Source: Panaeolus papilionaceus (taxonomy: Eukaryota; Basidiomycota; Agaricomycetes; Agaricales). Taken from it: DNA of 64,000 nt. The notes under the pieces were generated by a model. The model saw only the letters and a list, made by a program, of their open reading frames with translations. It did no database searches and was not told where the DNA came from. Position numbers and translations under genes: made by a program. Position 1 is the first letter of the stretch. Every line of letters begins with the position of its first letter. This document shows, one piece after another, positions 12,020 through 24,099 of the stretch. The stretch is taken from contig JADNRZ010000011.1 of NCBI GenBank assembly GCA_015501605.1, forward strand, positions 1,240,001-1,304,000, in the 5' to 3' direction.

Positions 12020-14167
12020 AGTTAAGAGCGAAGGGGAGATGTGAAGGGAATGTGATCAAAGAACGAGTTGGTGTTAGATATTATAGGGCATCTCTTTGTC
12101 GACGAACAAAAAGAAATATGACGAAGTTGAAAATCACTAGATCATATCGGGAATTGCCTTCCTTAGCATTCCTTATTGTTCAGGCAGAGGTATCAAATGA
12201 AATGAATGCCCACGCACCTTCTGCCAACGGTTGATAAACAATAAGGACCAGTCGCTCAGGCTACGAGCGAGAAAAACAGCCGGAATTTGTTGAAGAGAAG
12301 GGAGGGGGTTAGTGGGTCACTAGGGAGCGAAGGAAGAGTATGTCCAATTTACACCCCTCAAGCAATATAAGGCGAATCCATGGGCTGATTCGAGTAAGAG
12401 GTCGTTCAAAGGAATGCCCAATTTCATCCTCTACAACAAAGGGAACCTCAAATTGGAAACCAGATCGAGATACCGTGCGTCGGGAAACAATCTCTCACAC
12501 CCGTGTGCCGCGCATTTGACTTTCGCTGCCCCATTCAGTAACGTTCGGCCAATAAATTAGACATTTTCATGATTATTTTTATAAACGCGTTCGTCGTTGA
12601 GGAGCGACCTTGCGGGACATCATGATGCGCCGCTCGGGGCAATATACATGTAACCATATGACAACGTCGACCCGTGCAGTTTCACCGCGCCCCTTTGACG
12701 ACGCTTTACGTGTGGTGAAAACATCTTGTACCTCCTTTCACTGATTTTTTCACGCCGACTGCAAGCCGACTGCAGATCAACATCGTCCGGAAAATATTTT
12801 GGTTTGCTGACAAGATCCAAAGGCAGCGTATATTGGTGGCTAGGCCTGACACCTCTACCACTCCCATGGCGTTAACACCCATGTTAAGCGGGTTCAGTTT
12901 GGCTCGATAAGGCGTTAGTCGTGGGTTCCAATCCTTCCAACTTCATACATATGACTCTTCAACTTGCCCAAAGAATGAGGACCAAGTCCTGCTGCGTGAG
13001 ATTATGACCTCAGGACGTATTAAAACAGCCTTTAAGTTTACTCGCGCAAGATGTCGAAGCCCCAGGTGAATTCCCATTGTCCAAAATGTCCAAATCTTAT
13101 CTTGGAAAGCTTGCATGTACTGATGACGCCTGAACTGAACTAATATGTATTTTCCATTCTGAGATCGCGAATATTACCCAAATGATGCAGTCCTTTATTT
13201 CGGCCGACACGGTCAGAAAATTCGAAAGATGGGGTAAAGGGCAGTACCAATCATGCACATCTACCTTCATAACGCAAAGCGCGACGTAACGGAGCTCGGA
13301 AGGCTCATTAGTATGATGCTGCGATCAACATCATAATATTACAAGTAGACCAATGGAAAAAGCGTACAGGACGCCCATCACCGCCGTGTCTAATGATAGG
13401 AGAGCAAAGGAATGGACGGGCATAACCTACATCCTGAATTCTGACGCATTGCCCGCTGTCATCCCCTGTCCGGGACACGTAAGTCGACAACAAAGGAATG
13501 TCCAAAATTGGCGCGCGCCTATATCACGTGGCCCATTAGAAGACGCACGGGTCCGTCTAGGTCCGCCATCAAAACTCCATTTTTGGTAAATTGGTAATCT
13601 GCCTCTTTCGCCATTCTGCTATTTTTTCCCTAAGTTGTAAGATGGTGCCTTCAAAGTACGCCAGTACTTAAACGCGAGTGTCTTTGTATTTTATATTCCT
13701 CCCGTTCGCATTCTCTCCGGCCTTCCCATATCTGATCATCGTTCAGGATGAACTGAATGTTATTAAATTAATCATCGTCATTTTCCAGAATTTCTTCCGG
13801 GAATGCGGGCAGGCAGCAGAAAAGCTACTGCAAATTCTATGTACGTTTGCTAACCTACAAAGGAGTATGTAGGGAAAGGGGGATATCAAAAAATATATAG
13901 TAATATACATACTGAGCACTCCACCATGCTGAAGCATGGGCATAAAGGAGTAAATAAAACGTAACCTTGATCAGAAAAACTGCAAAACAGGCCGCATATC
14001 ATAAAGCGACGTGGGATATTGGTGTAGATGGAGGAATGAGACGATGAGAGAAATATGCACAACAGAAATGGGTGGCATAGAGTATGAGATAACTACGAAA
14101 AACATAGGAGAAAAAGAAAAGAGCGTCCATCCACCAGAAGGCGCAAGTCAAAGCGTCGTCAACGTCG
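12020..14167. other. Intergenic, nothing recognised
   Basis: About 2.1 kb with only short random open frames on both strands. The left end should hold the F-box promoter and the right end the 3' region of the Zn2Cys6 gene. I found no RNA gene or repeat. Confidence 0.45.
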
Positions 14168-17100
14168 CTATGGTGAAGTCGTCACCATCTTGAGGAAACC
14201 ATGCCCAGGACTGTTGAACGACGGTGTCGATCCCGGACCTCCTTCTGAGCCACCCCCTCTTTCGCTCGAATGATGCCCATTCTGCGCACTTTGGCTCCGT
14301 GAGTGCCCCTGACCAGTTGCTCCCGCCTGATGACTGTGCATAAAGTCGGGTGAGAAAAGGTGGTTCACGTCCATACTCCCTCCATCAAACAGCGACATCA
14401 CATCCTGCGACATCGACATGTACATTTGCGGGTCTTCCCTTATCATGTCCATTCCCATGCCTCCTGAAGGATCCATGAACGACGTTGTTCCATTGCTCTG
14501 TGTCAATGGAACCACATTTGAAAATGCAGATGGGCTACCCCCAGAATTTGACACCGAATTGACAGGGTGGCCGGACACGCTTCCTGATGAAGTAGAGGGT
14601 GGTCCAGAGGCGAATGAATTCTTGACGGGATCAACGAAAAAGTCCGAGGGAGAGAACGCTTCAGGACTGCTGTGTTGTGAAGGGGAATCCCCGCTATGGG
14701 TAGACCGTGCTACAGATGGCGCTTTCTTGCGCACAGGCCGGATCCAGGGCGGTCGTGTGGCGCTCGCAGGCCCATCCTGGCGCGACGTTTCCAGAGGGAT
14801 GTTAGTCACTAATAACACAGAGTGAGCAAAATGTCAAGCAGGGATTTGGAAAAGGACTAACATCGGCAGAATTCTTCCATCAAATCACCAGAGCGAAGAC
14901 CACAGACATAGCGACCACTAAACCTACGCAAAAGGCCGATACACGACCTCAGGGCGTCCAGACCAGGTGGGATAAGATGTTGTAATGCATCTGTTTTACA
15001 ACATAGCAGAACGGCGACCAAGGTCCTTCCTGCCTGGGTCAACTGATGAATCACGTGTACTCCATCTATAGATAAAAAGATGCGATGAGCAAACCGAAAA
15101 AGGGGTGAACACGATAGGCATAATGCTTACAGTAAGTCATCAGTCCCTTCTTTGCGATATTGACATGAGCACCAATGATCTGGAGGGCTGAATTGTGGGC
15201 AGAGATCAACGCCTCCTTCTCGGCCTCTGTTTGTTCCTCCTCCCCCGGTCCGCTCGTCCTCTCCGCTACGAGTTCCGAGAATCTATGACGGTAGATGAGC
15301 AGACGGACAAAGTGTTCGGCACAATGCAATCTCTCTGTCTGAGTGAGACGAATGGTATCGTCACTGTTCAGAGTTTCCGGAGAATGCTGCCAATACGGTG
15401 GAGTCTTTCGGTTGATCTCGTCAAGCAAAGCCTCTTCTTCGCGCATCTCCTTGAATCTGCGAGCCCCTGATAGAACACTTGCGGCCCTGCGCATGAAAGA
15501 AGAAGCGTCGTCTGATTGGCGGGCCGGGGGTGCATCCAGCACAGCCTCCAGAACGACCATGATACGAATCGAGACTACGAAGGCACTGAGTCTACATTCC
15601 GTCCCAGGCGGTGGAGTACCAACTGCTTCTCGAGTAATGAATTCATCATCGACAGGAGCGGGTTCGGGTACGTCGCAATCCCTGAGCCGGATGATAGATG
15701 GCCGTCCAAAGTGTGCACTAAGCTGTTTGTCCCAGATATAAACACACCAGAAGGTACGCTTTCGAACTTCGTCCTCGATGGCGTCAAAGAGATCGTAGTT
15801 GTCCGCAGAACGATGAAGCCCGGCGTCGGTACACATGGTCACCGCTTCGGCTAATAAAGCAGCAGCCTTCGAAAGTTTCCCAAGTCCAACTCCATAAACA
15901 GCGGCGATAAGATTCGCTTGAATGTTGTACAATGTTGGCCTGTCAGCAATGGGCAGAGTTCGCAGTCGTCCAAATAGCTCAAACCACTGAGTACCGGCTG
16001 AAATACCATCATTGGGGTCGGCTCTAACTCGTGGGTCATCCATATGTCTGGAAGCGAGACAACAAATCGCTACGATGAAAGCGGCAAAGCCAGGTTCTCC
16101 CCATTTCTGTGGATTACCGTAGTCCTGCAAAGCACCGTGGAAAAAGAGGGTAAGCACGATGATCTGGTCGGAATTAGGAGGTAAAGACCTACAGCCAAAA
16201 AGGTAGGAACATGTAGGAAAGGGAGGATGTAATAGGAAGTCGAGAGGTAACACTGGACCAGACTAGGACGATCATGAGAGCAAGTTCATTGCCAAAACTG
16301 GAGAAAATGACATACCTGTCCATCAAGTCAGGGACAATGTAAGAGGTGATTAGCCGCCACAGCGTTTGAGGATTCATGTCCATACGACGGAATTGGCGAT
16401 TGGGAAACCATTCTACGCTAGCTGCGTTTGCAGCATGGACATCGGATCTGAATTTTTCAACGTTTGGTGCCTGGGCAGGTTGTGCATGTCGTTCGACCAG
16501 TAAATCGAGAACAGGAAGTCCAGAGCTCTCGCCCTGCCATCTCGTATAGCCTTCGTCGTCAATGTAGAGGTACGATGCTGATAGTGACATTCTTGATGTC
16601 TCCTCTGCTAGCGGGTCCGGATTTTGGGGTGGGTGGAAAGGACCGTTGATGAATGATCCTAGAGAGTTGTGGGGACTGTGATGTCGATCATCCATTTTAG
16701 AGTTTTGTGTGAAATGGGTGGAGGGGTTCATGAGGGGGAAAACATGTAATGATGGCGGCGGTACCCCAGAAGGTATATTATCTGGATATATGAAAGGAGC
16801 GATCGAGGCTGCAGATTCTGAGGTCGTGTGTCCTTGGGGTATTGACGACATCGCTCCGCCAGCTGCGAAGACTGCAGGTGGTATTGCCTGAATAAGTGTC
16901 TCAAGGTGGTGCATACGATCTTCCAGAGTTGCCGTTCGTCTAGAGTAAGGTGAGAAGGTGAATAATGAACTCTTTGGTCCATGTAAGACACGATACGCAC
17001 TTTGATTTGTGAGGATGAGTCCTCTTTCCCGGCTCTTCGAATGTACATGCTGAATTTGCGGTCAAACAAGCTTGACATGGGTGTCCTTCGTCGCATTTTA

Positions 17101-17348
17101 TTCTCCTTCGTCTGTGAAAGCAGACATTAACCGTCTATTGAAGATGTACAAGTTAAAGCCTAGGACTTACCTGCAACGATCACACGCTCTGATAACACCA
17201 ATTCAAGCGTCAGGGTTGCAAGTCCTGTGAAGTACGCAGAAGAGCTTGCTTACCTGCTAAGTTTGAAGCGACGCTCCTTTAAAATGGAGCTCGATGTCGA
17301 GGACGAAGCTTGCGGTTCTTGAGTATCGGCAGTCGTTACAGGAGGCAT
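14168..17348 (-). CDS. Zn2Cys6 fungal transcription factor
   Basis: Eight exons: 17254-17348, 17171-17188, 17001-17111, 16316-16939, 16193-16262, 15131-16124, 14862-15065 and 14168-14808, giving 918 residues with every phase consistent. The DNA-binding cluster is C34-x2-C37-x6-C44-x5-C50-x2-C53-x6-C60, and the first two cysteines are encoded by an 18-nt exon. A short basic linker and leucine-rich helix follow ([12 protein letters not shown]). The middle is a fungal-specific transcription factor domain: LPFLHVPTF, then [18 protein letters not shown] and [13 protein letters not shown]. The C-terminal part is Ser/Pro/Gly-rich and disordered, likely for activation. The nearest relatives are general fungal regulators of metabolism. 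I cannot assign a specific regulon. There is no sign of control of the distant P450 cluster. Confidence 0.85.
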
Positions 17349-18349
17349 GATGGTGGTGGTGTGGGCTCAAGGCAGGATCGAGTTTATAAGTAACCAATTG
17401 AAGGCCTTGTAAATAAAAGTAACCAAGACGAGATTATATCATTACAAAAGTATTTTCGCAGACCGAATCTACCCGATTCACGCGGTTTTCTATAAGATCG
17501 ATCAGTAAAGTAACAAATGTCCATTACAATTCAGTCAAACCAACATGTCGTTAATCTTGGTTTCTGGTCAGAAATCTCTGTTATTTTACTTAACATAAGC
17601 CCTTTTATTACACATTAATGTCAGTAAAACCTTATTAAATAAATAAAACCATAAACTCACGTCCGGATCTTCCTTCTCTATAAGAACATGCGGCTGAGTT
17701 TTAGACATACATCGTCCAAAATGGATACCTTCCAGGTCGGTGTGACTGTGACCATCAATTATCTACATTCCCATGTGATACTATTAATGGTCTTTGCCGG
17801 CCTCTTAAAGTTGCCCCTCTGCCTAGTAAAATAACGAGTCATATACTTAGAACAGACTCCAGTTTCTTCATTTCAATTTCTTATGTTACTATCGCAGAAA
17901 GACCGCTCGTTTAACAGAGACAGATCCTCGACATGTTTACCTTGGGTACAACGTCATTTGTTTGCATGTCATTAAGGTTGGTATACTAGCGAGAGATAAT
18001 GGAGTCAAGTTTCAATAATTAAGAAAAAGGGACAAGGAAAAGCCGAGAAGAGGGGGAAGAAAAAAAGGTGCATTGGTAAATGTCCAATCCAGATGGTGCG
18101 CCATATAAAAACACTCCTTAGAGATGAGATAAAAACATGTCAAAAGGTGCAAAGGTGCAAAGGGTTGATAGGTAGACGGAATTAGTTCCTGAAGGTTGGA
18201 GTAGACATAAGCAGTACTGGATCCGGGAAAAATGAGAGAAAAAAAGAAAACGTCGCGAACGACATCTGGAAAGAAGAAGCAAGCGGATCCGGTATAGGAA
18301 ATGAAAAAAAAAGTGACGACACACAACTGACAAAGAAAATAAATAATGT
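17349..18349. other. Intergenic, AT-rich
   Basis: About 1 kb between the start of the Zn2Cys6 regulator and the stop of the flippase gene. It should hold the regulator's promoter. No coding or structural feature recognised. Confidence 0.45.
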
Positions 18350-21300
18350 TTACAATGCTTGACCTCCCTCCCATGTCGAAGTAGCTGTACTCGCTCGCCT
18401 ATCACCCGTTATCGTATTATTATCGTCGTCGTCCACCGCTAACACCGCAGGCTGCTGTTGATACTGATTTTGGGGATGTTGAACATGACGCTGCGGTTGC
18501 GTTTGCGACGCTTGTTGCGGGTAAATTTGTCTGTACAGCTCATGACGTTGTTGGGCCCCCGGGGAGACGGGTTGGTTGTACGATAAACTACTTGTTGCCC
18601 TTTGTGCATCATCCTCAGCTGTATAGAAGTCGTCCACCGCAGACACATATGAAGCCGAGCTTCCTGACCTCTCATACGCATGCGAATAAGCGGATGGTGG
18701 AGGATCGTCCGGCTGTGGACTTCGCACACGCATCTCATAAGCTCCAGGGTCACTCGGCCCCGCTGAGCGACCATACGCTTGAGCGGTAGTTGCGTCCATA
18801 GGATGTAAGTGTGTTGGATTTGACATTCTTCTTGGTTGTGGAGGTAGAGGAGAAGTGGGCATAGGGCTTGGGGGTGCACCGCGACCTGCAGATGTGCGTG
18901 AAACGCTTGTCTGTCGACTTGGCGGCGTATTTGTGATCTCGCCTGTCGCAAGCTTAAATTTCGGTGAAGGTAGGGGTGATGATGTTGGGAGATCAGACGC
19001 TGAGTAGTATGATAGCTGGGGTGATGGTTGGTAATTTCGTGCGTCAATCGGCGAAAGGTGTTGTTGGTTATCAAAGGCGCGTGGTTGGTTGTACTGCACC
19101 CCAGGTTCGCGTGGAGGAAGGTCGACATGTTCGTTCAGGGGAGGTGTGTCGAGATAAGTGGGTCTGGGTGCTTCATTGGGCGCTGGACTTCCTGTCGACG
19201 CCGGCTCATACTGATGTGTTGACAATTCTGAGAATGACCGATTATGCTGTTCTTGGAAAATAGGCGCGGCTTCGAGGTTATGCTCTGCATGCTCCTTGTG
19301 CTTATTTTTACGGTGCCCAATTCCCAGCTGATCCTTGAGATCGCCCTTGACCCACATTTCCCGGACAATATCTTTATCCAACGGCATATAGACTGTTGTC
19401 CAGTATTTGATGATGAATCTCGGGGCTGTGAAGTGGGGTTGGTCAGATGAATGTTGAAAGAATGTGACATCTATTTAAAAGCATACCAAGACATATAAAG
19501 CTAGTCACTAGGGTCGTTGCCCAGAAACTGACGGTTCCAAAGAGGATGATGACCTCGTCCATGAAGTCAGGGCTCGGGAAGAAGGAGTAGATGACGATCC
19601 AGAGCATCATGATCACAGTAGAGCCGACGACGACGATCCAGGTCATAATGGTCCAACTATAAAGCGGCATGTCAAAATCAGGAAAACATGTGGGGCGCAA
19701 AAATGGAACTCACTAATGCGTGTTCAAGCCAACATATGTATTGGCTGACATGATCGCAGCCACTGACACCGTTGTACCAAAATCTGCCAAGGAATCCAAT
19801 CCTTTCCCGTTCCACGATGCTTGCAAGCCCAGTGTCCAGACGAAATAAGGGATGAAGAACACAACAGCGGATTGATAAAGACCGTCTGCCATGTACATCC
19901 AGAACTTGGTGCGAGTGTATTCAAGACCACGAATTCCGCGAACATAAAGTTGGGGAAAGGCAAGGGCAGCTTTGGCGTTAATGTCTTGGTCGAAGGCTAT
20001 ATAACAAAACAGGTTAAAAATGCGCTAGTGTCAGATATCTTAACACGCACCTCCTAGGACTATGACAGGTAGTGAGGTGAAGACGAGATTGCAAAGCAGG
20101 ACGAAGGTATACTGATACAAGTACGTTGCATCAAAGCTGAAAACCAAAGTTAGTGGTCACCCAACGCCTTAATCAAACTATTCTCACCTGTTGAATGGCA
20201 AAAACCAAAACATAGCAAACGTCCAAATAACATTCTAATCCCAAACCGTCAGCCTCCCATTCTTATCAACTCACAAAACCCAAACTCACCTTGTAAAAGA
20301 AATTACTATGCATATCTGCCACACGCTGATACGACCACCGCCCATGCACCAAAAGGAGTTTTGTCAAAAACCTAAACTGTCCAAACGCGTAGTCGGCTGA
20401 CATGGCTGCCTGTGAACCTTCCAGGCCGAAAAGACCGCAACCAATATTAGCTTCTTGTATCATCGCGACGTCGTTTGCGCCGTCTCCAATCGACAATGTC
20501 ATCGCATTACGCCCTTCTTTAACCTACCAAAATTAAAAACAAGGTGAGCAAGGCAACAACCGACAAAAAGCGATTCCACACTCGTGTGTGTACGCACCAG
20601 ATTAACTGTCAAGGCCTTTTGGGCGGGGGACACACGACAACAGACGACAGTCTCACACTGCGTCCCAAGGTTCAAGAACAACGGTTTCAGCTCAGGTGTC
20701 AGAGCATAGCGCAACGTCTCGCCATCAATGACCACTGCGAACGATGCCTGAGCCCCAGGGACGAATCCACGCTTTCGGATATCAAACGACGGCGGGCCCA
20801 AAACGGATGCGATCTTGTTTAAGCCCGCTTCGAGCTGTGCCCGTGTCGCTTCTGGTGTTGCCGCCGAGAGAATCATAAGGTCCATGTCTTGCTTGAGGAG
20901 GTTGCAGCTGTAGCCGATTTCGATGGCTGTTTGGAGCTTGTCGCCTAATTACACGATACAACATGACATCAGAAAACGGGAAACAAGAAACAGAAACGCT
21001 TGACGCACCGGTTAAAATCCATAATTTGATTCCAGCCCTATGCAGCATCTCAATAGCCTCTGGTACACCCTCCTGCAACTTGTCCTCCAAAGCTGTAGCG
21101 CCAAGGATGATGAGCGAGTGTTCAATGAGCGCAGTCGCCTTGTCGATCTCCTCTTCACGGTTCTCAACCGCACTGGTAGCGTTGTCGTACGTCCTAGACC
21201 ATGTCAAGTACTCCTCCTCTTCCAAGTAGCGGTACGAGATACACAGCGTCCGCAGACCATTATTCGCAAACGCCTCCATATCCTTGCTTGTCTGTTCCTT

Positions 21301-24099
21301 GAGCACAGGGTCATGGTCCTTCGTCAGCCGTTCATAGATAACACTATCCGCCCCCTTGCAGTACAAGATAATCTTGCCATCCGGACATCGCAGAATAACG
21401 CTCATGCGCTTGCGGGTACTGTTAAACTCGATCATCTTGAGCATCGTGTATTTCTCCACCTGGCCCATGACCTCAATCTCCAGAGTTTCCTTGAACTTGC
21501 CAATAAAGGGGAATCCAGCATCGCGAGCAGCGGCAACGAGGGCGGCTTCATCAGGAGACTCGGCCTTGTAGTTGATGAGGAAAGGCTCCTTCTCCGGCTC
21601 GGGTTTATCTGCGAGTACGCTGTGACAGAGAGCAAGGGCGCGGAAGAATGCCATGATGTTGTTGCGTTGGGATGAAGACCTATCCGCGACGTCCTCTGCG
21701 AGTTTAGGTGATACAAGGGTGAGCTTATCCGCCTGGAAATACCGGTTCTTGAACGTGCGTTCCATCGTCGAAATCATCTGGTGTTTGAGTTTAGCGAGCT
21801 TCTCGTTGATCTGCTGAGGGTTGAACGCGTCGGCGTTGCCTTCACGGGTGGCAGCACCACGTTGAGCTTCCGTTATGCCTTCACCATATGCCACACCGTG
21901 TACGGAGCACTTTTGGAACTCCATGATGTTCTGCGTGAGCGTTCCTGTCTTGTCTGAAAAGACGTATTCGATCTGGCCCAGGTCGTCGGAGATGTTCCAC
22001 GTTTTCGGGACGCAGGCGGTGTCGTAAGGCTCGTAATACATGTCGATGTCTTGGGAGATGAAATACGCCTGGATGGTCTTGACGATTTCGATGGAGATGT
22101 AGAGGGATATAGGAACGATATTCTGGAAGGCGATGAGGCAGGACCTGGAGAGCGCGTCAATGAACCGAAAAAATCAAGAAATTACGGGAATCTTACACAA
22201 AAGTAATAACCGCATTGACAATGAACGACGACGTAGGATCTGAGTTGATTTCGAAAAACTGCGCACTCGTCCCTGTCCTCGCATCCTCCAACCCGCTCAA
22301 AATGGCCGCAATCAAGCACATGAGCGTAAGGACGAAAAAGTTGACAATGACATTGAAGTTGGTTTCCTTCTCGATTTTACTGCGCTTCGAGGGGGTTTCA
22401 CCACCGTTGAGCATAATCTTCGTGTCGGCACCGGTGAAGACAACCAATCCAATAATCCAGTTGGTGTTTCGGATAGCACAGCCACGCAGCAAAAGCTCGT
22501 TAATGCTAACGGCTTCCTGCTTCTGCTCGTCCGTATTCGAGTCCTTGTAGCGGATGACGCCATGGTAGTGATATAGGTTCTGATGAGCCGGCTCTGAGTC
22601 CAGGTAAAACGATGATCGCTCAATATCTTCCTCCGAAGAGATGGTCGACGTTGCCTTGACAGACCGCCGGGGTTTCAAGTTGGTCTCTCCATCCAAATTC
22701 TTCGTCTCGAGGTAGCACATGCCCTCTGGGTCTGAAGTCGACAGAACGACGATATCCGCTGGAACCTGGTCGTTTTCGCGCAAAAGGACGATATCCCCAA
22801 CCTCCAACTTCTTCCATAGCGTCCTCTCCCACTTCGCTGAGCCACCTGTTCTCCTCTTCCAATCAACTACGCCGAAGCTTGACCGGGAATGAATGGATTG
22901 CTGATATTGTGATAGAGAGCCGAATTGGCCCCATTCTTGAGGGTTCTTGCCTGGAGGCGCCGATGATTCAGATAGCGAGGTTTTAGATGCTTCTGCGATT
23001 GTCTGTGGGGGGTAACTGTGCGAGTCGATACTTTGGATGTCTTCAAGTCTCCGTCCGCCGGCGCCGCGCTGATGCGATAGGTCCAAACTGCTCTGACTGA
23101 CATCGTGAGTGAGGACACTAGCCACGTCCTCGCTGCCCTTGCTCAACACCACCCGCACATTCTTCCCTGCCTCATTCGCCTCCTTATCTCGTAGCTTCTT
23201 CACACCCTTCGTGACCTTGCCTGGTGGATTCAAACCCAACAACTTCTGAAACCATTGCCGTGAATCCGTCGGCTGATTCACGTTGCGCCAACCTCCTCCA
23301 AGCTTGGTCGCAGCTGATGTGTTGACCTCTTCATCGAGATTTCCACGTCGCCAATCCTCGATGCCGTCCTTGATAGCGGTAACCGTTAAAATAAATACAA
23401 GGGGTAACACAGCTATTGAGCCTGCCGCTGCGCCAAAAATGGGGAATACTGCCAGACAGACATACGCATTAGCAATTTTGAGAATCCACTGCTGAGGCTT
23501 GCTTACATTGTAGAATTACGAGAGAAAGGAAGAAAAGATTGGCGACACTGTGGCATCATGGGCTCAGCACTGTTGTATCCCTGGTTTCCAAGGCTGAAAT
23601 GTAAAGCTCACCGTCGAAATTGTTCGTACAAGTTTTTGGGAATAAAAGTGTAAATGGTATATTCTGCAAGACGAATGAGTGGCAGGTCATTAAAGATTTG
23701 AAGGTTATGAATAGTATACTCACTGGCCGTCCTAACCTTGTTCCTCACATACCGTACTTTAGGTTCTCCTTCGTGATCGACCTCCATGGCCGATAATGGG
23801 TGGTTTACATAGACATTTCTGCGGGTGCCCGGCACTTTAGACGTTGGAGCAGGTTGTGATGTTGTTGCAGGCGGTGGTTCAGTCTTCTTCTCTGTGCGGC
23901 TGTTTCTACTCCGGAAGAAGCGCGACCTCTTATGCTTTGTCTTCCGCCTCTCCATACGCTGCTCGGACCTGATGGATTCTGCTATAGCAGATGCTGCCGT
24001 GCGCACTGTCCGCAAACGCAGCTCTGGGTCAATACTGTCATCATTTTCTTCGTCTGTGTCAGGTTCTTCCGCTGGTTGATGTCGTTTGAAGAAAGACAT
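18350..24099 (-). CDS. P4-type ATPase, phospholipid flippase (Dnf-like)
   Basis: Twelve exons: 23724-24099, 23612-23663, 23507-23547, 22197-23448, 21009-22144, 20598-20944, 20290-20523, 20188-20234, 20051-20136, 19714-19996, 19487-19656 and 18350-19425, giving 1,699 residues. It uses ATP to move phospholipids to the cytosolic leaflet of Golgi, endosome or plasma membrane. Diagnostic motifs, in order: [13 protein letters not shown] before TM1, LDGETNLK in the actuator domain, PISL in TM4, phosphorylation loop SDKTGTLT (Asp near 635), GDGAND (about 1081-1086), and C-terminal membrane helices. The N-terminal cytosolic region is long and basic. The 300-residue C-terminal tail is rich in Ser, Pro and Gln and probably regulatory. 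The extended N-terminus and total length favour the Dnf1/Dnf2 class over Drs2, but subclass is inferred. Catalytic residues look intact. Confidence 0.92.

Noticed and set aside
12860..12950. Possible tRNA because of GTGGGTTCCAATCC
   Set aside because: Only a B-box-like word. No acceptor, D or anticodon stems could be paired.
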